NCBI GenBank assembly: GCA_046155615.1
Contig: JBJXFP010000028.1
Span: 1-18,185 of the forward strand
From: JANNVZ01 sp046155615
Lineage (GTDB): Bacteria; Bacteroidota; Bacteroidia; Flavobacteriales_D; Sanyastnellaceae
Length of the DNA stretch: 18,185 nucleotides
Direction of reading: 5' to 3'
Shown one piece after another: positions 8,713 through 13,897 of this stretch. The number at the start of each line of letters is the position of its first letter. Position 1 is the stretch's first letter. The translations under genes and the position numbers were made by a program. The notes under the pieces were generated by a model, which was not told where the DNA came from, did not search any database, and saw only the letters and a list, made by a program, of their open reading frames with translations.

Positions 8713-9243
8713 TCAGGCATTTCTCTCCTCGAGTGCCTTAACGAGGCCGGCCACCTTATGCCCTGCGTTGCTTTGCAATGCGGATATAACGTTTTTGGCA
8801 GGTGATTGCAGCAGACCGATGATGTCACCGATGAGTTCGTTTTTGCTCTTAAGCGCAACGAGCGAATCGAGTTGGTCAGCACCTACATAACAATCTTCCT
8901 GAATGAATGCCGCTTTGAATTGCGGCTTTTCAGCATGTTTCTTCCTGAAATCTTTGATGAGGCGTGCTGGAGCATTGCCTACTTCAGCATACATCACGGC
9001 AGTGTTGCCTTTGAGTGCAGCATAAAGTGGGCTATAGTCTTTGCCTTCAGCGTTCTCCATTGCCTTTTGCAAAAGGGTGTTTTTGACAACACGCATTTTG
9101 ATACCGGCTTTGAAGCATTCGCGTCTAAGTGCACTGGTAGCCTCTGCATTCAGGGATGTGGTATCGGTCAAGTAGAAGATTTCGTTGTTTTTCAACTCAT
9201 CCGCCAACTCTGCGATAGCTTGATTCTTTTGGTCTTTTGTCAT
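8713..9243 (-). CDS. rplJ: 50S ribosomal protein L10
   Basis: L10 anchors the L7/L12 dimers to 23S rRNA at the base of the stalk, and in E. coli also represses its own rplJL message. The 176 residues match the family length. The N-terminal RNA-binding domain contains the hallmark VVKNTLLQKA near residues 52-61, and the C-terminal helix that binds L7/L12 dimers is visible (about residues 132-176, NELIGDIIGLLQSPAKN onwards). It starts at ATG 9243, 35 bases after rplA. Unusually for this cluster, a full Shine-Dalgarno sequence precedes it. There is no room for the long L10 leader of E. coli; only a small hairpin over the rplA stop lies upstream. Confidence 0.97.
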   Translation of the reverse strand: MTKDQKNQAIAELADELKNNEIFYLTDTTSLNAEATSALRRECFKAGIKMRVVKNTLLQKAMENAEGKDYSPLYAALKGNTAVMYAEVGNAPARLIKDFRKKHAEKPQFKAAFIQEDCYVGADQLDSLVALKSKNELIGDIIGLLQSPAKNVISALQSNAGHKVAGLVKALEERNA

Positions 9244-9251
9244 AAAGAATT

Positions 9252-9257
9252 TCCTCC
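9252..9257 (-). promoter_or_regulatory. Strong Shine-Dalgarno sequence of rplJ
   Basis: The minus strand reads GGAGGA eight bases before the rplJ ATG (9243). Neighbouring genes (rplL, rplK, tuf, rpoC) have A-rich leaders without such a motif, as is usual in Bacteroidota, so this site stands out and fixes the rplJ start. Confidence 0.75.
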
Positions 9258-9271
9258 GAGTTTTAAGTTAC

Positions 9272-9289
9272 CAGTGATTTAGCTCACTG
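9272..9289 (-). promoter_or_regulatory. Small stem-loop over the rplA stop codon
   Basis: CAGTGA at 9272-9277 pairs with TCACTG at 9284-9289, with a 6-base loop containing part of the rplA TAA (9279-9281). It lies 14 bases upstream of the rplJ Shine-Dalgarno site. It might serve translational coupling or autoregulation by L10 or L1, but six base pairs is modest and could be chance. Confidence 0.35.
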
Positions 9290-9971
9290 ATTTTGGTTCA
9301 ACTGATACTCCGGGACTCATTGTAGAGCTCATAGAAATGCTCTGTACATAAGTGCCCTTGGCTGAAGATGGTTTCAGCTTCACGATAGTAGAAAGCAGTT
9401 CGTGAGCATTGTCTGCCAGTTTACCTGCTTCAAAAGAAACACGACCGATGCTCGCATGTACGATACCTGTCTTGTCCACTTTGAAGTCAATGTTACCGGC
9501 TTTCTTCTCTGTTACTGCTTTTCCAACATCCATCGTAACGGTTCCCGTTTTTGGGTTTGGCATAAGGCCGCGTGGTCCGAGTACTCGGCCCAGCGCACCT
9601 ACCTGCCCCATTACGTTGGGTGTGGTAATAATTACATCCACATCGGTCCATCCGCCTTTTATCTTTTCAATGTAGTCGTTCAGACCAACATAGTCGGCAC
9701 CGGCTGCTGTGGCCTCTGCTTCCTTGTCAGGTGTGCAGAGTACAAGCACTTTGATTGTTTTGCCGGTACCATGTGGCAGCGACACAGTGCCGCGTACCAT
9801 CTGGTTGCTCTTCTTCGGGTCCACACCAAGGCGAACAGCGATATCCACTGAAGCATCGAACTTCGTGGTTGTGATTTTCTTCACAATTGTGGCTGCGTCA
9901 GGCAGGTTGTATGCTTTTTCAGCATCGAACTTGCTTTCGGCAACTTTTCTGTTTTTTGTGATTCTTCCCAT
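9279..9971 (-). CDS. rplA: 50S ribosomal protein L1
   Basis: L1 forms the mobile L1 stalk of the large subunit, which assists release of deacylated tRNA from the E site. The 230 residues match the family. Conserved landmarks are the N-terminal SVDIAVRLGVDPKKSNQMVR near residue 40 and the L1 signature VGALGRVLGPRGLMPNPKTG around residues 122-142. A family-typical C-terminal return to domain I (GTYVQSISMSSTMSPG) is present. It starts at ATG 9971, 25 bases after rplK, in the standard rplK-rplA pair. In E. coli L1 represses translation of this pair; no obvious L1 site was identified here. Confidence 0.98.
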   Translation of the reverse strand: MGRITKNRKVAESKFDAEKAYNLPDAATIVKKITTTKFDASVDIAVRLGVDPKKSNQMVRGTVSLPHGTGKTIKVLVLCTPDKEAEATAAGADYVGLNDYIEKIKGGWTDVDVIITTPNVMGQVGALGRVLGPRGLMPNPKTGTVTMDVGKAVTEKKAGNIDFKVDKTGIVHASIGRVSFEAGKLADNAHELLSTIVKLKPSSAKGTYVQSISMSSTMSPGVSVEPKSVS

Positions 9972-9996
9972 TGCTGTTTTTCTTGTTTGAAAAAAT

Positions 9997-10434
9997 TTAG
10001 AAAGGGGCTGTTCCTGTAACCTGAATACCCATACTGCGTGCTGTACCGGCTACCATTTTCATGGCACTTTCTACAGTGAAACAGTTGAGGTCAGGCATTT
10101 TGTCTTCTGCTATGGCTTTCACCTGTTCCCAGGTTACTTGGCCAACCTTTTGGCGGTTTGACTGTGCGGCACCCTTTTTTGCCTTAGAGGCATCGAGGAG
10201 CTGAACAGCGGCTGGTGCAGTTTTGATGATAAAGTCAAACGACTTATCAGTGTAAACTGTGATCAGCACAGGGCATACTTTGCCAGCTTTATCCTGAGTC
10301 CTTGCATTGAATTGCTTGCAGAATTCCATGATGTTGACACCTTTGGAACCCAGCGCAGGACCAACAGGAGGAGCAGGGTTAGCAGCACCGCCTTTGATTT
10401 GCAGTTTGACGAATCCAGATACTTCTTTCGCCAT
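9997..10434 (-). CDS. rplK: 50S ribosomal protein L11
   Basis: L11 binds the GTPase-associated region of 23S rRNA and is needed for RelA-type stringent signalling; it is also part of the thiostrepton site. At 145 residues it is close to the usual length. The N-terminal domain carries the proline-rich ANPAPPVGPALGSKGVNIMEF segment (near residues 18-38), the stretch where thiostrepton-resistance changes occur. The RNA-binding C-terminal domain ends with the conserved GTARSMGIQVTG. It starts at ATG 10434, with a 158-base spacer from nusG that contains a hairpin. Confidence 0.98.
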   Translation of the reverse strand: MAKEVSGFVKLQIKGGAANPAPPVGPALGSKGVNIMEFCKQFNARTQDKAGKVCPVLITVYTDKSFDFIIKTAPAAVQLLDASKAKKGAAQSNRQKVGQVTWEQVKAIAEDKMPDLNCFTVESAMKMVAGTARSMGIQVTGTAPF

Positions 10435-10550
10435 TTTTGCTTTTGTTGTTTATTTGAGTTGTGCGTGGCTTTGCAAGGGGAAGCTGAATTGTAACATTTG
10501 TCTAAATTCAATGCGCACCACACGCTTTTTAATTCAATTTGTCAATTTGT

Positions 10551-10582
10551 GAATTTGAATATTGCCTATCATTTTCAAATTC
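10551..10582 (-). promoter_or_regulatory. Stem-loop downstream of nusG in an A/T-rich repeat-like spacer
   Basis: GAATTTGAA at 10551-10559 pairs perfectly with TTCAAATTC at 10574-10582, and can extend with one bulge to GTG/CAC. It lies ten bases past the nusG stop. The flank contains related words (CAATTTGT twice, then GAATTTG) and resembles the A/T-rich spacers between the tRNAs. No promoter matching the TAnnTTTG form was found between this hairpin and rplK. Processing or a weak terminator are the likely roles. Confidence 0.5.
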
Positions 10583-10592
10583 TCACATTAGG

Positions 10593-11141
10593 TCATTCTT
10601 TTTCTACCTGCATATATCCCAGCTCTACCGGGGTTTTGCGGCCAAATATTTTCACCATCACTTTCAACTTCTTCTTTTCTTCGTTTATTTCTTCTATCAC
10701 TCCGCTGAAGTTGTTGAACGGGCCGTCTATCACCTTCACATTTTCGCCTATTACAAATGGTATGTTCAGTTCTTCTCCACTCTCAGCCAATTCATCTACT
10801 TTACCAAGTATTCTATTTACTTCAGATATACGCAGCGGTATCGGGTCTCCTTTTTTCTCAGCTCCCAGGAAGCCAATCACATTCGTAATGTTCTTGATGA
10901 TATGCGGTACTTCGCCTATCAGTGCTGCTTCTATCAATACATATCCCGGCAGATAACTTCTCTCCTTGCTCACCTTTTTGCCATTGCGCATCTGGAATAC
11001 TTTCTCCGTAGGAATGAGCACTTGCGAAACGAATTCAGACATACCGCGAGCTTTTATCTCGCTTTCTATGTACTCCTTCACTTTTTTTTCCTTGCCGCTT
11101 ATCGCACGCACCACATACCATTTTTTTTCAAAATCAGCCAT
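10593..11141 (-). CDS. nusG: Transcription termination/antitermination factor NusG
   Basis: NusG binds the beta' clamp of elongating RNA polymerase, suppresses pausing and links polymerase to Rho or to the ribosome through its C-terminal domain. The 182 residues show the NGN domain (KKWYVVRAISGKEKKVKEYI near the start; SYLPGYVLIEAAL in the middle, the conserved PGYV motif) and a C-terminal KOW domain beginning near GENVKVIDGPFNNFSGVIEE. It starts at ATG 11141, 52 bases after secE, the usual secE-nusG order. Confidence 0.97.
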   Translation of the reverse strand: MADFEKKWYVVRAISGKEKKVKEYIESEIKARGMSEFVSQVLIPTEKVFQMRNGKKVSKERSYLPGYVLIEAALIGEVPHIIKNITNVIGFLGAEKKGDPIPLRISEVNRILGKVDELAESGEELNIPFVIGENVKVIDGPFNNFSGVIEEINEEKKKLKVMVKIFGRKTPVELGYMQVEKE

Positions 11142-11193
11142 GCTTCCTGTCTTTTTTCCTTGTTAGAAATATTTGAGTTGATATTGAAAAAAA

Positions 11194-11409
11194 TCAAGGT
11201 GTGATGAATCCAACCATTCCTTGCCATACCGAATCATTGGTGCCACTCACACCAAAAATGAAATCCATTAGGAAAATAAGTAACGTAAGAATGCCAGTGG
11301 TTACAAATACCAGCACTGTGCTTTCTTGAAGCTCTGCCCATGTAGGCCAGGTTACTTTGTGCAACAACTCGTTGTAAGATTCTTCGAGGTATGTTTTTAT
11401 TCCTGCCAT
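11194..11409 (-). CDS. secE: Preprotein translocase subunit SecE
   Basis: SecE is the small essential clamp subunit of the SecYEG channel in the inner membrane. The protein has 71 residues in the short single-span form common outside the enterobacteria. It has an N-terminal amphipathic helix (residues 1-17), the conserved KVTWPTWAEL hinge (18-27) and one transmembrane segment (about 31-53, TVLVFVTTGILTLLIFL onwards). It sits between tRNA-Trp, 61 bases upstream, and nusG, 52 bases downstream, which supports the assignment despite the short length. Confidence 0.95.
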   Translation of the reverse strand: MAGIKTYLEESYNELLHKVTWPTWAELQESTVLVFVTTGILTLLIFLMDFIFGVSGTNDSVWQGMVGFITP

Positions 11410-11470
11410 ATTCTATTTGTTTGTCGGTTCTGCCTTTGTTATAGGCATTGCCTGCATATTTCTCAAGTTG

Positions 11471-11541
11471 CACGGGCACCTGGATTCGAACCAAGATCAA
11501 CGGTTTTGGAGACCGCTATTCTACCATTGAACTATGCCCGT
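11471..11541 (-). tRNA. tRNA-Trp (anticodon CCA)
   Basis: The minus strand folds into a full cloverleaf: acceptor ACGGGCA/TGCCCGT, D stem GTTC/GAAT, anticodon stem GCGGT/ACCGT with loop CTCCAAA (anticodon CCA), and T arm with TTCGAAT. The discriminator is G. The CCA end is not encoded. It lies between tuf and secE inside the cluster, an addition relative to the E. coli order. Confidence 0.97.
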
Positions 11542-11546
11542 TTTTC

Positions 11547-11567
11547 AAAGGCATTGTGCCTGCCTTT
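11547..11567 (-). promoter_or_regulatory. Stem-loop just upstream of tRNA-Trp
   Basis: AAAGGCA at 11547-11553 pairs with TGCCTTT at 11561-11567, a perfect 7-bp stem with a 7-base loop. It ends five bases before the mature 5' end of tRNA-Trp on the transcript. A role in tRNA maturation or termination is inferred. Confidence 0.45.
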
Positions 11568-11569
11568 AT

Positions 11570-11590
11570 CACGTTTCGTCTTTAAACGTG
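11570..11590 (-). promoter_or_regulatory. Middle stem-loop of the tuf-trnW spacer
   Basis: CACGTTT at 11570-11576 pairs with AAACGTG at 11584-11590, seven perfect base pairs with a 7-base loop. It is the second of three consecutive hairpins in this 112-base spacer. Confidence 0.45.
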
Positions 11591-11593
11591 AAA

Positions 11594-11629
11594 GTGAAGA
11601 TGAAATCTTTCGAGGGATTTCACCTTCAC
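11594..11629 (-). terminator. Stem-loop downstream of tuf
   Basis: GTGAAGATGAAATC at 11594-11607 pairs with 11616-11629 over 14 bp, including one G.U pair in the minus-strand RNA, with an 8-base loop. It begins 24 bases after the tuf stop. The tail has only short U runs, so partial termination or 3'-end protection of the abundant tuf message is more likely than complete termination. Confidence 0.6.
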
Positions 11630-11653
11630 ATATCTATATCCAGCGCTTATATA

Positions 11654-12841
11654 TTAAGCGATGATGTCAGTAACCTGACCAGCACCCACTGTACGTCCAC
11701 CTTCGCGGATTGCGAAACGAAGACCTTTGTCCATCGCGATAGGTGCAATAAGGTTTACTTCGATGGTAACGTTGTCACCGGGAAGTACCATTTCGCGACC
11801 TGCCTCAAGGTTGATCTCACCTGTAACGTCAGTTGTGCGGAAGTAGAACTGAGGGCGGTATTTGTTGTGGAAAGGAGTGTGGCGACCGCCTTCTTCTTTC
11901 TTCAACACATATATCTCAGCCTTGAACTTGGTGTGCGGAGTGATAGAGCCTGGCTTGGCTATTACCATACCTCTGCGTATATCGTTCTTTTCTATACCGC
12001 GCAGCAGCAGACCTACGTTGTCACCAGCCTCGCCACGGTCAAGTATTTTGCGGAACATCTCAACACCGGTAACGGTTGACTTCAACTTTTGATCATTGAA
12101 TCCGATGATATCCACCTCTTCGCCAGAGTTGATAACACCACGCTCGATGCGACCTGTAGCCACAGTGCCACGACCAGTGATGGTGAAAACGTCTTCAACT
12201 GACATCAGGAAAGGCTTGTCCACTTCACGCGGAGGAATTGGAATCCATGTGTCAACAGCATCCATCAGTTCCATTATTTTCTCTACCCATTTGGCATCAC
12301 CGTTCAATCCACCAAGTGCTGAACCACGGATGATTGGAGTGTTATCACCATCATATTCGTAGAAGCTAAGAAGCTCACGGATTTCCATCTCAACGAGGTC
12401 AAGAAGTTCACCATCGTCCACCATGTCCACTTTGTTCATGAACACAACGATTTTTGGAACACCAACCTGGCGGCCCAAAAGGATGTGCTCACGAGTTTGT
12501 GGCATTGGACCATCTGTAGCAGCTACTACAAGTATGGCACCGTCCATTTGGGCAGCACCTGTTACCATGTTCTTCACATAGTCAGCGTGACCAGGACAGT
12601 CTACGTGTGCATAGTGTCTTGCAGCAGTTGAATATTCAACGTGTGCAGTGTTAATGGTGATACCGCGCTCTTTCTCTTCTGGTGCGTTGTCGATAGATGC
12701 GAAGTCTCTTTTTTCTGAAAGACCCTTACTCGCCAATACCATGGTAATAGCTGCGGTCAGAGTGGTCTTTCCGTGGTCAACGTGACCAATTGTTCCAATA
12801 TTCACGTGGGGTTTGGAACGGTCGAAATTCTCTTTTGCCAT
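11654..12841 (-). CDS. tuf: Translation elongation factor Tu
   Basis: EF-Tu is the GTPase that delivers aminoacyl-tRNA to the ribosomal A site. At 395 residues it has the normal length. G-domain motifs are GHVDHGKT (residues 19-26), RGITI in switch I (about 59-63), DCPGH (81-85) and NKVD (136-139); domains II and III follow (FTITGRGTVATGRIERG, then the C-terminal end at GGRTVGAGQVTDI). It starts at ATG 12841. The four tRNA genes lie upstream in the same direction, as at E. coli tufB, so tuf is probably transcribed from the promoter ahead of the tRNAs, with or without a local promoter in the 163-base spacer. None was convincing there. Confidence 0.99.
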   Translation of the reverse strand: MAKENFDRSKPHVNIGTIGHVDHGKTTLTAAITMVLASKGLSEKRDFASIDNAPEEKERGITINTAHVEYSTAARHYAHVDCPGHADYVKNMVTGAAQMDGAILVVAATDGPMPQTREHILLGRQVGVPKIVVFMNKVDMVDDGELLDLVEMEIRELLSFYEYDGDNTPIIRGSALGGLNGDAKWVEKIMELMDAVDTWIPIPPREVDKPFLMSVEDVFTITGRGTVATGRIERGVINSGEEVDIIGFNDQKLKSTVTGVEMFRKILDRGEAGDNVGLLLRGIEKNDIRRGMVIAKPGSITPHTKFKAEIYVLKKEEGGRHTPFHNKYRPQFYFRTTDVTGEINLEAGREMVLPGDNVTIEVNLIAPIAMDKGLRFAIREGGRTVGAGQVTDIIA

Positions 12842-12855
12842 TGTTGTTTGTTGTT

Positions 12856-12869
12856 TTTATCTAGATAAA
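12856..12869. promoter_or_regulatory. 14-bp perfect palindrome before tuf
   Basis: TTTATCTAGATAAA is a perfect palindrome 15 to 28 bases before the tuf ATG, in the untranslated leader. A shorter palindrome, GTACGTAC, lies at 12880-12887. In DNA these could be protein sites; in RNA the A/U-rich stem would be weak. No known regulator is matched. Confidence 0.25.
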
Positions 12870-13004
12870 TTTTAATAAAGTACGTACCTGTTTGTTCTTT
12901 TGAATAGCTTGATTTTATTGCTTCAGTTCTTTTACACTTCCTTTTTAAGGCTTCGAACTTTTCATGTTTGCTGCATGTGAGGTTCAACGTCTTTTTTTCA
13001 ATTG

Positions 13005-13076
<72 letters not shown>

Positions 13077-13165
13077 ATGTATGAATTCAAAATTTCATGT
13101 TTCAAATTTCAAATGGTGAGTGAACCCCATGTGAAATTAGAAATCTGGAATCTGAAATTCATTCC
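13077..13165. repeat. A/T-rich AAATTTCAAATTT-type spacer between tRNA-Thr and tRNA-Gly
   Basis: The 89-base spacer is built from variations of GAAATTT / AAATTTC (for example TTTCAAATTTCAAAT near 13100-13114 and GAAATTC near 13154). The same words make up the tRNA-Gly/tRNA-Tyr spacer and appear after nusG. This looks like a degenerate low-complexity intergenic repeat. Confidence 0.5.
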
Positions 13166-13168
13166 TGG

Positions 13169-13241
13169 AGCGGGAGACGAGGCTCGAACTCGCGACATTT
13201 AGCTTGGAAGGCTAATGCTCTACCAACTGAGCTACTCCCGC
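13169..13241 (-). tRNA. tRNA-Gly (anticodon TCC)
   Basis: The cloverleaf has acceptor GCGGGAG/CTCCCGC, D stem GCTC/GAGC, anticodon stem TTAGC/GCTAA with loop CTTCCAA (anticodon TCC) and T arm GCGAG/CTCGT. The discriminator is T. The next three bases (13168-13166) read CCA, so this is the only tRNA of the five with an encoded CCA end. It corresponds to E. coli glyT. Confidence 0.97.
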
Positions 13242-13262
13242 AAAACAATTCCAAATTTCAGC

Positions 13263-13286
13263 TTTCAAATCGTAGCGGATTTGAAA
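13263..13286 (-). repeat. Stem-loop of the AAATTT repeat family between tRNA-Gly and tRNA-Tyr
   Basis: TTTCAAATC at 13263-13271 pairs with GATTTGAAA at 13278-13286, nine perfect base pairs with loop GTAGCG. The rest of the 68-base spacer continues the AAATTTGAAATTT theme. It would form a hairpin between two mature tRNAs in the precursor and may guide processing. Confidence 0.5.
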
Positions 13287-13309
13287 TTTCTAATTTGAAA
13301 TTCAATTAG

Positions 13310-13392
13310 TGGGGAGTGGTGGATTCGAACCACCGAAGTCGTAAGACAACAGATTTACAGTCTGTCCCATTTGGCCACTCTGGTAACTCCCC
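13310..13392 (-). tRNA. tRNA-Tyr (anticodon GTA)
   Basis: This is a class II tRNA of 83 bases. It has acceptor GGGGAGT/ACTCCCC, anticodon stem CAGAC/CTGTT with loop TGTAAAT (anticodon GTA), a long variable arm GTCTTACGACTTC and T arm GGTGG/CCACC. The discriminator is A. CCA is not encoded. It corresponds to E. coli tyrU in the same block. Confidence 0.97.
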
Positions 13393-13444
13393 AAGTTGGT
13401 TTCACTTTTCGCATTTGAGGTAGTGGCCTGGAAAAGGGAAAAAG

Positions 13445-13518
13445 AGCCGGTGGAGGGATTCGAACCCCCGACCAGCTGATTACAAATCAGCTGCTCTGGC
13501 CAGCTGAGCTACACCGGC
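13445..13518 (-). tRNA. tRNA-Thr (anticodon TGT)
   Basis: The cloverleaf has acceptor GCCGGTG/CACCGGC, D stem GCTC/GAGC, anticodon stem GCTGA/TCAGC with loop TTTGTAA (anticodon TGT) and T arm GGGGG/CCCTC. The discriminator is T. CCA is not encoded. It is the first gene after the promoter and corresponds to E. coli thrU. Confidence 0.97.
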
Positions 13519-13594
13519 ATTATGCTCTAAAATCAAGTATTTCAAAGAACTTTTGCGCTTGCAAAAACGCAGTTCCGCTTTTTTTGCGGGGGCG

Positions 13595-13623
13595 CAAATG
13601 TAGAAGAACTTGAACACTGTCAA
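13595..13623 (-). promoter_or_regulatory. Bacteroidota-type promoter of the tRNA-tuf cluster
   Basis: On the minus strand TTGACA (13623-13618) is followed by TACATTTG (13602-13595), with 18 bases between TTG and the TA. This fits the phylum's -33 TTG / -7 TAnnTTTG consensus at all fixed positions. A poly-A/T tract lies upstream (13634-13643), as an UP-element-like stretch. The bases just after the -7 element are CGCCCCCGC, a very G/C-rich discriminator of the kind linked to stringent control in enterobacteria; that link is inference here. Initiation is expected near 13588-13590, about 70 bases before tRNA-Thr. Confidence 0.8.
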
Positions 13624-13662
13624 TGTGTGTGGTAAAAAAAAATCATTGATTTATGAAAAAAA

Positions 13663-13676
13663 GAAATGCGCATTTC
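13663..13676. promoter_or_regulatory. 14-bp perfect palindrome in the divergent region
   Basis: GAAATGCGCATTTC is a perfect palindrome 40 bases upstream of the -33 element of the tRNA/tuf promoter and about 220 bases upstream of the cytochrome start. It has the form of a dimeric regulator site, but no known operator is matched. Confidence 0.3.
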
Positions 13677-13897
13677 GCAAACCCACAACTGGCAAGCACT
13701 ACAGCGTGTCCATTTGCCAATTGAAGTTTTGCACGTGCATTAGTGAATTAGCATAAATGCATAGCGTGTGACATTGAGAGACCAACGATGATTGTAATGA
13801 TGAAGCAAAAACAAACGGTGGCTATTTGATACTGATTCTACTTTTCGCCACGCCAAATCGAAATCGGAATTTTTTTATTTGAACGAAAAAGAACATA

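Larger units (their letters stand above)
13519..13897. other. Divergent intergenic region between tRNA-Thr and the cytochrome gene
   Basis: These 379 bases hold no supportable gene. The left part carries the minus-strand promoter of the tRNA/tuf cluster and its leader, which contains CCGC/GCGG around seven T at 13575-13589. The middle has an A-tract (13634-13643), a 14-bp palindrome and a TGCACGTGCA palindrome (13730-13739). For the plus-strand cytochrome gene the nearest promoter-like word is TACTTTTC at 13839-13846, without a properly spaced upstream TTG, so its promoter is unresolved. Confidence 0.7.

Noticed and set aside
12842..13004. A local tuf promoter around TACTTTAT
   Set aside because: The -7 word matches the consensus poorly and no TTG lies at the right distance; transcription from the upstream tRNA promoter explains expression.
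13825..13846. A promoter for the cytochrome gene from TTTG (13825) and TACTTTTC (13839)
   Set aside because: Only ten bases separate the two words, while the Bacteroidota form needs roughly 18 to 21, and the -7 word has a mismatch.
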